Shown here: piece after piece, positions 36,401 through 44,990 of the stretch
How the letters are laid out: each line of letters starts with the position of its first letter
Numbering within the stretch: the first letter of the stretch is position 1
Assembly: GCA_034401795.1 (NCBI GenBank)
Contig: CM067366.1
Span: forward strand, 67,974,014 to 68,038,013
Direction of reading: 5' to 3'
Source of the DNA: Chaetoderma sp. LZ-2023a
Taxonomy: Eukaryota > Mollusca > Caudofoveata > Chaetodermatida > Chaetodermatidae
Length of the DNA stretch: 64,000 nucleotides
Translations under genes and position numbers: made by a program
Notes under the pieces: model-generated
The model's database searches: none
Seen by the model: only the letters and a program-made list of their open reading frames with translations
Told to the model about the DNA's origin: nothing

Positions 36401-36667
36401 CTCCGGAATCCAGTTCAAAACCACAACAAATATAAAAAATAAATTTGCAAATCTATGGAATTGTTCAAACAAATTTATCGGTAAGAATGTTATTATGGAA
36501 TACTTAGTTGTTCTGATCAGATTTTTTTTATATTGACCATTTGGGTGGCTTTTGTGGCCAGACGGAATGTTGTCATCGACATGGATATTTGGCACGACTG
36601 TCCGAGACTGTGGACCAGAGCGAGTCCCTATACAGCAACATTTCAATTTACGCATGTAGTTACCCAT
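12306..36667 (-). CDS. P4-type ATPase (phospholipid flippase), ATP10-like; exons 1-12, 3' part absent
   Basis: Twelve exons join with consistent phases to 733 codons. In order: N-terminal P4 signature and first membrane segments (exon 1, [20 protein letters not shown]), actuator domain with DGET (exon 2), further membrane segments (exons 5-7), phosphorylation motif DKTGTLT (exon 7), then the nucleotide-binding domain with [12 protein letters not shown] (exon 10) and YTKGADS (exon 11). The [19 protein letters not shown] and [10 protein letters not shown] segments point to class 5 (ATP10) rather than ATP8 or ATP11. P4-ATPases use ATP to move phospholipids from the outer to the cytosolic leaflet, usually with a CDC50 partner. 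Family members are about 1300-1500 residues, so about half is missing: the hinge (TGDK) and membrane segments 5-10 should lie left of the window. Coordinates span exons and introns. Confidence 0.92.
12401..14146. other. Flippase intron 11
   Basis: Holds a poly-G run (12796-12809), a half copy of hairpin MITE H1 (about 13039-13100), an H2-type hairpin copy (about 13440-13640), and 13690-14060, a repeat of 'ttcaagtacttttcaagg' type related to 40270-40620. Nothing coding seen. Confidence 0.65.
14147..14302 (-). CDS. Flippase exon 11 (KGADS)
   Basis: Acceptor tttcag/GTGATG, donor TTTAAAG/gtaaca, 156 bp, phase 1 to 1. Encodes [20 protein letters not shown] and [19 protein letters not shown]; the Lys of KGADS contacts ATP in P-type ATPases. 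The reading frame stays open about 60 bp past this donor, but only this donor joins exon 12 in frame. Confidence 0.92.
14303..15437. other. Flippase intron 10
   Basis: Holds one near-perfect H1 hairpin (14412-14505) and otherwise unique AT-rich sequence. A short minus-strand ORF at 14990-15178 has no recognisable product. Confidence 0.6.
14412..14505. repeat. Hairpin MITE H1, best copy
   Basis: A 94-bp near-perfect palindrome: ctgttgaatattttgaaatt at one end, its complement at the other, and ttgctgcc/ggcagcaa at the centre. Other copies, more or less decayed: 11799-11880, 17293-17372, 19399-19461, 20031-20127, 21790-21853, 29860-29951, 37920-38000, 40844-40936. No transposase is linked. Confidence 0.85.
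15438..15816 (-). CDS. Flippase exon 10 (YEAESPDE)
   Basis: Acceptor ccacag/ATGGATG, donor CAAGAAG/gtaatt, 379 bp, phase 0 to 1. The first two thirds are polar and variable (Gln/Ser/Thr-rich). The end encodes [17 protein letters not shown] and [16 protein letters not shown], the conserved P4 nucleotide-binding motif. The exon happens to begin with ATG but is internal. Confidence 0.93.
15817..16855. other. Flippase intron 9
   Basis: Contains a G-rich run (15859-15880), a degenerate direct repeat around 16030-16230 ('actggtctgatttggctcaaa' twice) and an H2-type hairpin (16690-16800). No coding sequence recognised. Confidence 0.6.
16856..17035 (-). CDS. Flippase exon 9
   Basis: Acceptor tttcag/ATAATC, donor GACGTT/gtaagt, 180 bp, phase 0. 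Encodes [14 protein letters not shown] and [20 protein letters not shown]; the [11 protein letters not shown] segment is a P4 signature at the start of the nucleotide-binding domain. Confidence 0.92.
17036..17746. other. Flippase intron 8
   Basis: Contains three to four imperfect ~50-60 bp tandem repeats with 'tatctacctaggtgtg' (about 17065-17225), an H1 copy (17293-17372) and a TG/GCGTGC simple repeat (17456-17516). Confidence 0.65.
17456..17516. repeat. (TG)n / GCGTGC simple repeat
   Basis: Alternating TG with embedded gcgtgcatg units. It is complementary to the repeat at 17905-17958 on the other side of exon 8. Confidence 0.9.
17747..17817 (-). CDS. Flippase exon 8
   Basis: Acceptor tttcag/TGGACAA, donor AGTTCT/gtaagt, 71 bp, phase 1 to 0. 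Encodes [14 protein letters not shown] and [10 protein letters not shown], a Ser/Asp-rich linker after the phosphorylation site, a variable region in the ATP10 class. The splice sites and phase support it; homology is weak. Confidence 0.75.
17818..18604. other. Flippase intron 7
   Basis: Contains the CA-type simple repeat (17905-17958) and an H2-type hairpin copy (about 18400-18540), with AT-rich unique sequence between. No gene. Confidence 0.6.
17905..17958. repeat. (CA)n / GCACGC simple repeat
   Basis: cacgcacggacgcatgcacg followed by (ca)n. Complementary to 17456-17516, including part of the non-dinucleotide portion. Confidence 0.9.
18605..18851 (-). CDS. Flippase exon 7 (membrane segment 4 and DKTGTLT)
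   Basis: Acceptor ttgcag/GCCATC, donor CGGAG/gtaggt, 247 bp, phase 0 to 1. Encodes [17 protein letters not shown], then [20 protein letters not shown] with the phosphorylated Asp. The usual P4 motif PISL in membrane segment 4 reads PLPL here. Confidence 0.95.
18852..21567. other. Flippase intron 6
   Basis: Repeat-rich: H2 hairpin (19050-19200), two copies of the ~350-400 bp repeat that contains H1 (about 19222-19590 and 19622-20250), a 110-bp triplication (19751-20080) and another H2 copy (20350-20530). 20530-21560 shows nothing recognisable. Confidence 0.65.
19751..20080. repeat. Exact 110-bp tandem triplication in an H1-containing repeat
   Basis: Three units begin at 19751, 19861 and 19971. 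Each runs from 'catatttgaagatgga' through the left arm of hairpin H1 to 'tgctgccata'. The right arm occurs only once, at 20081-20127. Confidence 0.9.
21568..21698 (-). CDS. Flippase exon 6
   Basis: Acceptor ttgcag/GAGGTGG, donor TTTCCAG/gtaatt, 131 bp, phase 1 to 0. Encodes the extracytoplasmic loop and start of membrane segment 4 ([16 protein letters not shown]). It is less conserved than its neighbours but the phase and position fit. Confidence 0.88.
21699..22454. other. Flippase intron 5
   Basis: One H1 copy (21790-21853) and part of another (22340-22380). No other feature seen. Confidence 0.55.
22455..22586 (-). CDS. Flippase exon 5
   Basis: Acceptor atatag/GTCATGAA, donor CTCAATAG/gtaagt, 132 bp, phase 1 to 1. 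Encodes [39 protein letters not shown]: the GHETK signature and the start of membrane segment 3. Confidence 0.93.
   Translation of the reverse strand, partial: VMKLKLCSIMAGLAISAASWRNVSTEMLCGVSSCFYSCASSAQ
22587..24218. other. Flippase intron 4
   Basis: H2-type hairpins at 22640-22930, then a long 'aagatggc' family repeat (about 23030-24180). Short ORFs here are by-products of that repeat. No gene. Confidence 0.6.
23030..24180. repeat. 'aagatggc' dispersed repeat, copy 1
   Basis: Blocks such as 'ccaagatggc(c/t)gcc', 'ttggccaatc(g)agttccctt' and 'gaacaaacttggttca' recur at about 80-130 bp intervals. The same blocks occur at 27617-29060 and 41262-43050; the last part resembles the tandem units of 34630-35800. 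No coding capacity. Confidence 0.8.
24219..24325 (-). CDS. Flippase exon 4
   Basis: Acceptor cgcag/GGACTTGG, donor TATGGAG/gtatgt, 107 bp, phase 2 to 1. Encodes [19 protein letters not shown] and EGIIIYGG, the conserved 'N-LLLRGC-IRNT' region of P4-ATPases. Confidence 0.92.
24326..25504. other. Flippase intron 3
   Basis: Contains an imperfect tandem duplication of about 130 bp (24757-25020), with 'gg(a/c)ggc(a/g)c(g/a)tttgtga(t/c)gcgttca' in each unit. Otherwise unremarkable. Confidence 0.55.
25505..25590 (-). CDS. Flippase exon 3
   Basis: Acceptor ctgcag/CATAATG, donor GAGAATT/gtgagt, 86 bp, phase 0 to 2. Encodes [16 protein letters not shown] and [13 protein letters not shown], matching the actuator part that follows the DGET exon in P4-ATPases. 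Too short to appear as a free-standing ORF. Confidence 0.88.
27617..29060. repeat. 'aagatggc' repeat, copy 2, with defined ends
   Basis: Begins 'caagaggcccaagaggcctgtatcgctcacctg' and ends 'tagctcacttaggtaagct'. The ends are partly inverted repeats (agctcacct). The interior is a series of related 'ccaagatggc' blocks. Probably a non-autonomous mobile element; no ORF of note. Confidence 0.7.
29690..30070. repeat. Dispersed ~380-bp repeat with internal H1 hairpin
   Basis: Starts with 'gatgacctaatgaattacgtcacatg', contains H1 at 29860-29951 and ends with 'gggcggggcatagctagaaatgga'. Related copies: 11640-12005, 19222-19590, 19622-20250 and, inverted, about 40730-41115. Confidence 0.75.
30103..30307 (-). 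CDS. Flippase exon 2 (actuator domain, DGET)
   Basis: Acceptor ttctcag/CAAACAC, donor TACCAG/gtaaga, 205 bp, phase 2 to 0. Encodes [37 protein letters not shown] and [17 protein letters not shown] is the P4 dephosphorylation loop and is intact. Confidence 0.93.
31511..31735. repeat. Hairpin MITE H2
   Basis: A ~220-bp fold-back: 'cttctacagtggtcttgaga', 'ccatttgcag', 'gactatttttgaaaatttac' on one side and their complements on the other, around '(g)gctcgataac(a)gagcc'. Other copies: 13440-13640, 16690-16800, 18400-18540, 19050-19200, 20350-20530, 22640-22930, 26320-26470, 30410-30600, 31150-31345, 39640-39856. Confidence 0.8.
31892..32070. repeat. 29-bp tandem repeat, about 6 units, each a small hairpin
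   Basis: Unit: aaacatgtcagataggctgc plus tgtctatct. Within each unit agatag and ctatct can pair around 'gctgctg'. Units differ by single bases. Confidence 0.9.
32488..34510. repeat. Minisatellite, 43-bp and 41-bp units, about 47 copies
   Basis: The main unit runs gaccatataagtg(c/t)ggattgagagat(g/a)ccatttgtattgggct (43 bp). A 41-bp form has 'atgagtgg' in place of 'ataagtgcgg' and always carries 'gatacc'. Because 43 is not a multiple of three, the overlapping minus-strand ORFs in all frames are artefacts of the repeat, not genes. Confidence 0.97.
34548..35887. mobile_element. Non-autonomous element with ATACCCCGCC ends and tandem hairpin units
   Basis: The left end has ataccccgcca (34553-34563 region) and the right end ttggcggggtat (about 35876-35887), an inverted pair of about 11 bp; the right end itself forms a 13-bp palindrome. 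Inside are about eight units of 120-150 bp, each with 'caagatggccaccggtggct' and the complementary 'ggcggccatcttg'. No ORF encodes a recognisable protein. Confidence 0.65.
36258..36667 (-). CDS. Flippase exon 1
   Basis: Starts [12 protein letters not shown] with two nearby Met codons (residues 1 and 5) and contains the first transmembrane segments ([36 protein letters not shown]). The Cys-rich start could be lipid-modified. It ends at TCAGA/gtaagt, phase 2. The 5' UTR and promoter were not identified. Confidence 0.9.
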
Positions 36668-37003
36668 AGCGAACGAAATGTAAATTTGTTTAAAAATAAC
36701 TTTGCAAGATGGGTTAGATGCTTAAATGTAAAGAAGCGTGATCCACTATGATCATTGAGTATCCTGTTGAAATTGCACTTGAAGCATGATTACATTCAAG
36801 TCACACATGATTAAAATATTGAAATACTATTGTGATGAAGGATCCAGATCTAGCTCAAACAATCCGTACAATAAACAATTCAAGTTTGTACTTGATTCGA
36901 CATGCTACTATCTGTGACGAGCATCCCAGTAACATCGCCAAAACATCCTGACACACGTATTATCCAACATCATGGTTCTAAAACATAAAATACAATAAAA
37001 TGA

Positions 37004-37006
<3 letters not shown>

Positions 37007-37068
<62 letters not shown>

Positions 37069-37108
37069 GTAGCAGCAGTAGTAGTAGTAGTAGTAGTAGT
37101 AGTAGTCA

Positions 37109-37180
<72 letters not shown>

Positions 37181-37262
37181 CAACAGAAGCAGCAACAGTA
37201 GTAGTAGTAGTAGTAGGTAGTAGGTAGTAGGTAGTAGGTAGTAGGTAGTAGTAGTAGTAGTA

Positions 37263-37328
<66 letters not shown>

Positions 37329-37365
37329 CAGTAGCAGTAGTAGTAGTAGTAGTAGTAGTAGTATT
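37007..37365. repeat. (GTA)n trinucleotide microsatellite
   Basis: About 350 bp of agt repeats with a few interruptions (ggtagcagc, cat, caacagaagcagcaac, a block of ggtagta). It lies about 340 bp upstream of the flippase ATG. Confidence 0.97.
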
Positions 37366-39639
37366 ATATAGCTATCATTTCAGTCGTGTATTGCACTACA
37401 GGGACATGTACATGTAGTAATGATTTTCTATGTGGAGGTTCCAAGCATCTAGGGAGCTTCGACATTCCCCTGCTAAGTGACAGAAATGAGAAGCTACCTA
37501 TTATTGAAATAAAACATTGACAATTTTATTGACCATTCAATTTACTGATTGGTCAGTGAAACTGTGTCATGGTGCTATTAGGACAGGTATAGGAAATTCT
37601 GTGTGAAATTATATATTATTGATTTTATCCAGCATAAATTAGAATGTTCCTAATCATGGCAAGCTGAATCATATGAAATCAAGCGTGACAATTCCAGGAG
37701 TATAGTGGACAGAGGACAATAGCCCAATTAATAGCCAGGACAATTAAAGCCACCCAGCCTGCAGTGTGGACATAATAAATCACAGTATTCCAAGACATGT
37801 ATATACTGAACTTTTATATATAATAACATACATCTAAAAATACATGTTCATAATCTGATAACCATTTTCATTCTAAATTCCCACAAACATATTTCAAGAC
37901 ATTGGCATAAGAAACTTGCATATTATTTTGGAAATAATTTGACTGAAAGTTGTTGCTGCCTCAAGCAGAAACAACTTTCGCTTTGATTGTTTTCAAAATA
38001 GTCATCAAGATTTTCTGATTTTGTCAGAGTAAAATACTGTCAGCACGTATACAGAATGAAAGTGGTTAATTATATTTTTCATTGAATTGCATAAATCTGG
38101 TATTCACAAAAGTACTATTAGTAAAAACTTGATTCTTTAAACAAATTATTCATGATTTTAGACATGTTCTGACCTTATTTTGAACATGTCTCTTGACTAC
38201 CTTTTTGATGACTCTAACAACTGCTAGCTATAAAATGTGAATGAATTTCTATACGAGACAGATAGAGTGAGTGAGCGAAACAGTGAGAGTCAGAGCTAGA
38301 GATAGAGAGATAGAATTAGATTGAGAGATAGAATTATACAGTCATACAGATAGATATAGAGATTCATAGACTTAGAGATAGTTTTCTACAGATAGATAAT
38401 TAGGGTTTGTAACATTTACTATCACCAGTTGAACTTGAAGTAAAGTTTAGAATCATTAAACATTTAATATCAGTAATATTTGAAGAACGAGCTTGATTAT
38501 TGTTTATTAAAGTGTCTTCACTCGCCGTCTCATCCTGAAGTGCAACAGTGCTATTTCCACCCAGCTAATCCCCCATATTTAGAAATCGGTGGAAAATAGC
38601 CCGGTAACAACTGTATGTGTGGTGGTGTTGGGTGAGGGTGCCGGCTTGGAAATTTCTCGGGAAATACCAGCATTGCCTTGTGTAATGGGAAATACTTGGA
38701 AATTTATGGAAATATCAGATATCGTGAGACAAATTTAAATAATTATTCTCATGGTTATTTATGATGTTTAACCCTTAGGCCATCCTTAAATAATAGTTTG
38801 GCTGCCCTCTCCCGACCAACCATAAAAAATACTGCAGACTCAAATCTTCTTTGCGACTTCCTGTGAAGAATTATTTTTATTTTCTAATGTACATGTAAGT
38901 TCATTGGGAGATTGAATTGACTCCTTTCGTCAAAGTGGGCTCATATAACCTTTAGAAACTGTTTGCTTTATAGTTTCTGTTTCAAGTTCAAATAAAAACC
39001 TTTAAGTTTTGTTCTTTAAATTTAATTTTGCAATGTAATATTTTAGCAGGTAAAAAAAAAGATTTTCCCTACCTACCCTACTCCAACCACCAGGGTCGGG
39101 AGAGGACAAGCAAAAAATCTTTTAAAGAAGGCCTTACTACTCTGATGTCAATATCCTATCTTTTACTGTGTCAATAGCAAAGAATCTGGTGTACATTTTT
39201 CAACAATTTTGATGGAAGGTGTTTCTGTCTACAACAGCACAATCTCCCACCAAATTTGTTGAAAAATGAACACCAGTTTATCTTTTAATTTAATTTGTTG
39301 ACATTAGTGTGGTAAGGGTTAACCAAACACTGAGGCATTAGTAAATATGATCTCCACATGAATGGAATGAAATGGGTTCGGCTGTATTTATAGTGAGTCA
39401 TGGGGTGGGTGGTTGGTAGACAAATACAATAAAGTTATGACATATACGCATAATCTGCACACATCTACATTGTGTGAACTCTATGGCTCAGTCGAATCCC
39501 CACTTTTCCACTTTGACCTTTTGATCCCCCTAGGCATGCTAGGGTTGGCACCAGATGTACATGTAATCTTCCACTCCACAGCCATATGGGAGTCAGTGTT
39601 GAATTTAATCACTATCATTAGTTATTTAGCCTCTTAGCA

Positions 39640-39856
39640 CTCATATCAGCCAAAATTGGCTTCTGCAGTGGTCTTGAGAAATGTCCATTTGCAGACCAAA
39701 AGAAGACTATTTCTTAAAATTTACCACTGGAATGACTGGCTCGATAATGTCATTCCAGTGGTAGATTTTCACAAATAGTTTTCTCTTGGTCTGTACATGG
39801 ACATTTTCTATGACAAAATTGAAATTTTCTTGAATAAATTCGAGGGTTAACGGGTT
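39640..39856. repeat. Hairpin MITE H2, upstream copy
   Basis: A clear full-length H2 copy: 'ctcatatcagccaaaattgg', 'ttaccactggaatgactggc', a central 'tcgataa', then 'tcattccagtggtagatttt' and 'ttgaataaattcgagggtta'. Confidence 0.8.
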
Positions 39857-41261
39857 AAGCAAGTGCAGAATAATAGGTACATGTAAAGACCAGTCTGGAA
39901 ATAAGGTGCCTGTCAAGGACACTGTCAGGCACCAAACTATCAAATGTCAGGCACAGTCTTGCTGGTTCCTGACATTTTGTCAGGTACAGATTTAAACAGT
40001 CCCAGTAGTTACGGTGTGTAGCAAAAAAATCTGTGCATACAAGTGTTGATAAAGCCATAAAATATTCATCTACCTATGGTGTATCACAATCATTATTACA
40101 CATGATTAGTTTATTTTTTCCCTGTTTCTAATAAGTTCAAGTAAAGAACACCGTGAACTAGCAGTGTTGACAGCCAGCAAATTCTGGATGTCCGGTACTA
40201 AGTAGCTGGTGCCTGATGATGTGTTGGACACTGTTGAAGAAATTATTTTCAGGCCTCAAGACCTCAGTAGTAACATGGTTCATACAAGAGTTTGACTGAT
40301 TCATTCAAGCACTTTAAGTCTTTTCAAGGACTATGGCTATCATTTTCAAGGACTCTAAAAATGGGCTATCTTTAAGGGGTGCAGGAAATTTTGCAAATTA
40401 AATGTTCTGAAATGCCATCTCCCGCAGTGCTGAGTGATAATCCATAGTCTTATATAATTGTATGCTACTTTTGCATATATTAGGAAAAACACATTTTCAA
40501 GTATTTTTCAATGCCGTACTGACATTTTCACGTACCGGTACTTTTCACGGCAAATTTCAAATTCAAACACTTTCAAGGACTGATGCCAAAATTCCAGTAC
40601 TCGTCAAACTTCTAGGAACTAGGGACTAGGAATTAAGTTTACATTGCATGTTTTGAGTCGAAGCCTGTATACACAACAGTCTTTCATTTTGTGCATGTTG
40701 TGTAGGCAATGGAGGAATCCAGTTTTAACTATACCCCACTCATCTCCAGGCAAGTTCCACCCATGCTTTGCCCGTGTTGGGATAAATCAATCTCTGCACT
40801 CCATGAATCTCAATTTCCTGAAAACTATGCAGGTACCAGTAAGCTGTTGAATATTTTGAAACTAATTTGACTGGGTGCTGTTGGCATGGTAGCAATGTTC
40901 AGCGACCATTCAAATTAGTTTCAAAATATACAACAGCATGTTTATGAAATAGTAAAGACATACAATTCGCACACCAATGCTTAGTCCATCATCAATTATG
41001 CATTCTAGATAAATTTAGCTAGGTTATTCATGGCGTAATTGATTATGACATCAGCTTACACATTGCCTACTTCAATGATGTCACATGATTGACTGAGAAA
41101 CTGGATTCATCAATTTTGGGCCTACTGAGTACTGATCTAAACAGATAGAAAGTATTTGTTGTTAAATATCCAGGCATTCAGTAGATGTTCAGCTTTGTCT
41201 GATCATGATGTAGTGTTGCTTTAGCAGTTAGAAGACTATTTTCCTTATCCCTTCCCACACA

Positions 41262-42938
41262 AACAAGCGGCCCAAGGGGCCTTTATCGCTCACCTGGACC
41301 ATAGGCATTTCAACCAGAATGTTCATTAACAATAAGTAGAACTCGAATGAGTTGAGCAGACTTGTAACAAGAAAACAGAGACCATGTTTCTTTATGTATC
41401 ACCTTCTCTTGAACAAACTTCAATGGCCCTTAGTCATCAATATCATCTCCCAAATTTTGGCCCGATCACTTCAGCAGTTCTGGCGAAGTTGTTTTCTCGA
41501 AAACTAGGTCATCCAAGATGGCCACCGAATGATTCGGCCAATCAAGTTCACAAGTGAACAAATTTGGTTCAGCGCTTGCCCTAGATGATATTTCATGAGT
41601 TCTGAATCGATCCCTCAAATGGTTTTGGGGATTTTAAAAGAAATTTCTAAAAATCGGGCAAAATCCCAGATGGCCGCCGGCCCAATTGGCCGATCAGCTC
41701 TGTTTGAACAAACCTGAATCTCTATGCCCTAAGGATGCTTCCTGCCAAATATAATTGAAATTGTCTCAGTAGTTATCGAAGACATTTTAAATTTCCCATT
41801 GCTTTAGTATGGGAGCTTTTGGCAGGAAATGATCCAAGATGGCCGCCAAACCATTTATCCGAACGTTTCGAAAATTTCACATTGGTGATCAGAATACTCA
41901 AAAACACATAAAACCAATTTCGGCCTCAAAATCCATCAAATAAAAAAATCCAATATGGCCGCCATGTTTTTTTGGCAGTCCAACTTCCCTTGAACAAACT
42001 TTAATGGCCCTTAGTCCCTAATCATATCTGCCAAATTTCGACCTGATCCGTTCAGTGGTTCTGGAGAAGTCATTTTCGCTAAAACTAGGTCAAGCAAGAT
42101 GGCTGCCGAACCATTTGACCACTCAAGTTCCCTTGAAAAACTTGGTTCAGCTCTTACCCTAGATCATATTTCATGGGGTTTCCATCAATCCCACAAGCGG
42201 TTTTAGAGATTTTTAAAGACGTTTCTAAAAATCAGCCGAAATCCAAGATGGCCACCAGCCCAATTGGCCGATCGGCTTCGTTTGAACAAAGTTGAATTTT
42301 AAGAATACATGCTGCCAAATATAATTGAAATTGTCCCAGCAGTTCTCGAGAAGAAGACATTTTAAGTTTCCCATAGTATGGGAGCATTTTTGGCGGGAAA
42401 ATTATCCAAGATGGCCGCCAAACCGTTTATCCGACAGTTTCGAAAACCGTAAATTTGTGGTCATAATACCGCAAAACAAATACAAAACCAATTTCGGCCT
42501 CAAAATCCCTCAAATAAAAAAATCCAATATGGCCGCCAAACACGTTATATTTTGATTGGCCCACGGCGGCCATGTTTTTTGACAGATCAACTTCTTTTGA
42601 ACAAACTATAATGGCCCTTAGACCCTAATCATATCTGCCATATTTCGGCCCGATTCCTTCAGCGGTTCTGGAGAAGTCATTTTCGCTACAACTAGGTCAA
42701 CAAAGATGGCCGCCGAACCAAATGAACAATTAAGTTCCCTTGAACAAACTTGGTTCAGCTCTTGCCCTAGATCATATTTCACGAGATTTGCATCAATCCC
42801 CTTCGGAGAAGATTTTTAAATACATTTCCTAAAATCGTCCTAAATCCAAGATGGCCACCAGCCAAATTGCCCGATCGGGTTCACTTGAACAAACTTGGAT
42901 CCCGATGCCCTAAGGATGCTTCCTGCCAAATATAATTG

Positions 42939-42970
<32 letters not shown>

Positions 42971-43050
42971 TTTAAAGGAAAAGTTGACGGACGACAGATG
43001 GTCGCCACGGCATAAGCTCACTTGACCTTTTAGGCCAGGTGAGCTAATAA
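41262..43050. mobile_element. 'aagatggc' repeat, copy 3, with inverted ends
   Basis: Starts 'caagcggcccaaggggcctttatcgctcacctgg' and ends 'ttaggccaggtgagctaataa'; the sequence (c)gctcacctgg/ccaggtgagc is a short terminal inverted repeat. About ten 'aagatggc(c)gcc' blocks lie inside. It resembles a non-autonomous element and has no transposase. Confidence 0.7.
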
Positions 43051-44990
43051 TAATACATGTATTATTAGAATGAGATGTGTTGGCCATATTTAATACTCAA
43101 CTACACTTCCATTGTGAGAGCATGAGCTGAGTGTTTACACACCAACCAGTATAGTTTGCTAAGTAAAGCCTCGATTTCTATATAAATCAATCTTCTGCTA
43201 CGCTGAGTATTCACTATTCAAGGCTGTATAATTGATTTGCAGTTGATATCACAATAGAGACAGGATAAAAAAATAGAATTCTAATGCACTGTATTTATCA
43301 GTTTAACTTATAAAAGTCAACCATAATTGGCACAAAAGTTGCTGAATATTTTGAAATTATTTCACTGCAATTGAACAAGACAGTCAAAATGCCTTTAAAA
43401 TATTAAAGTTCTGAATAGTTTTCGCATTAAAAGGTGCATATATATGTGTTGCCCCTGCTATGTAGGGGTGAAAGAGTTATATACGTATATACTATGTCCC
43501 TAAGTTGGATATTTGCTCTCATATTTCCCATTGTATTATATGTGTGTATGACACCCCCCCCCCCCACCCCAACTAAATTTGCGGTGCACATGTCTCTATG
43601 TTCAAGTATCGTGCGTGTGCGTGTGCGTGTGTGAGGGGTTGTTAGTTGTCTATACATGATTTTTTTTTACTCATTCAGTACTGAGCTCACAGAACTGAAA
43701 AAAGCTCTATTTTTCCCCAGCCATAAATTGACAGACAATACATCAGTGTTACGCTGATGGGATATTGGTGAAAATCTTGGCATTTTGCATTTCCAAATGC
43801 AAATCTAGCTTTGTATCAAGATTACAATGACCATGACCTCAAAACTCTGATTCGCTATGCTGCTACTCCTGGTAGAGGTAACTACAAATGTATGTGACGA
43901 TGCTTAGTTCCAATAATTTGGCCAATTCTGAAATAAAGGCCAGACAAGCTCATCAGGACCAAACTGTTAAAGTCTGCATTATTATATAAATGTTATAATT
44001 GACCTCTGACCTCAATATCATTGTACTTCATATAGCTAAATATGTGACCAAGTTAAATTCAAATAGGGTGAACCACTCCTGAGATATAAGGCAATATGAT
44101 GAGCTAAACCAAAGGTTTTACCAAAAAAGTTTTATATTATGGTGACAGTTAACTTGATCTTTGACCTCAACAAGATTGTGCTGCATCTGGTTGATATATA
44201 TGTAACCATGTGTCCAAGTTTAGTCACAATAGGCTGAAGCCATGGTGAGACATTTGAGATGCTATGTTGAGTTAAAAGCAAGACTTAATCGCAAAAAGCA
44301 GTTTTATACCAAGGTCACAGTGATCTTGAACTTGCTCCATTCCCTTGATATAAGGAAGCGTGTCCAAGTTCAGTTCCAATATGGTGAAACCATGCCAAGA
44401 TATAACCAGATATGTTGATCTAAACACAAAACTTAACAGTAACAAGAGCCATCAGAAGACAGCATATCCCCCGGATCCAAACATTTCAGATAAACATACA
44501 TCAAGAGTGGACATACATGTAACGTTAATTGTAAAGGACAATATTTTAGAAAAAATAATCAATGAAAAGAAATAGTGACACTGCATCTCGCCTTAAAGAA
44601 AGATAGATTTGTAAGTGCAGGTTCAATTCCGTTCAACTATTATGCCCAGACAAGAGAATTTTGGTAAATCTTAAGTTTTTTAAGGCAGATAACTCAGGAA
44701 AATATGAATGAATTTCTTCAAAATGGAATCATAGCACTGCTTCTTGAAGTACTATATTCAGTGACAAACAGCAATTGAGAGCATAGGTTCAAAATTCTTC
44801 AAGATTTGTCACGAACAAGACAATTTTGATGAATTTTAAGTATTTCAGGGGAGATAACGACCACAGACCCCCTTAGGGTTTGTCTGTCGTTTTATTAACC
44901 ACATAAACATACTTATCGTTCAATCACTACTTGCTAAATAAATCTACTTACATTTAGCGCCAGAAAGATTTCTAATCTGCCATTTAATGC
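43051..44990. other. No gene seen
   Basis: AT-rich. Includes a weak H1 remnant (43339-43420), a C-run (43553-43565) and repeated phrases such as 'gtgtccaagttcagt(t/c)ccaata(t)gg' between 43910 and 44400, suggesting an old degenerate tandem repeat. Confidence 0.5.

Larger units (their letters stand above)
36668..41261. other. Sequence upstream of the flippase gene
   Basis: Should contain the flippase promoter and 5' UTR, but no clear core promoter was recognised. Contains the GTA microsatellite (37007-37365), an H1 remnant (37920-38000), GATA-rich simple sequence (38255-38400), an H2 hairpin (39640-39856), a repeat shared with 13690-14060 (40270-40620) and an H1-bearing repeat (about 40730-41115). 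No ORF looks like a gene. Confidence 0.6.
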
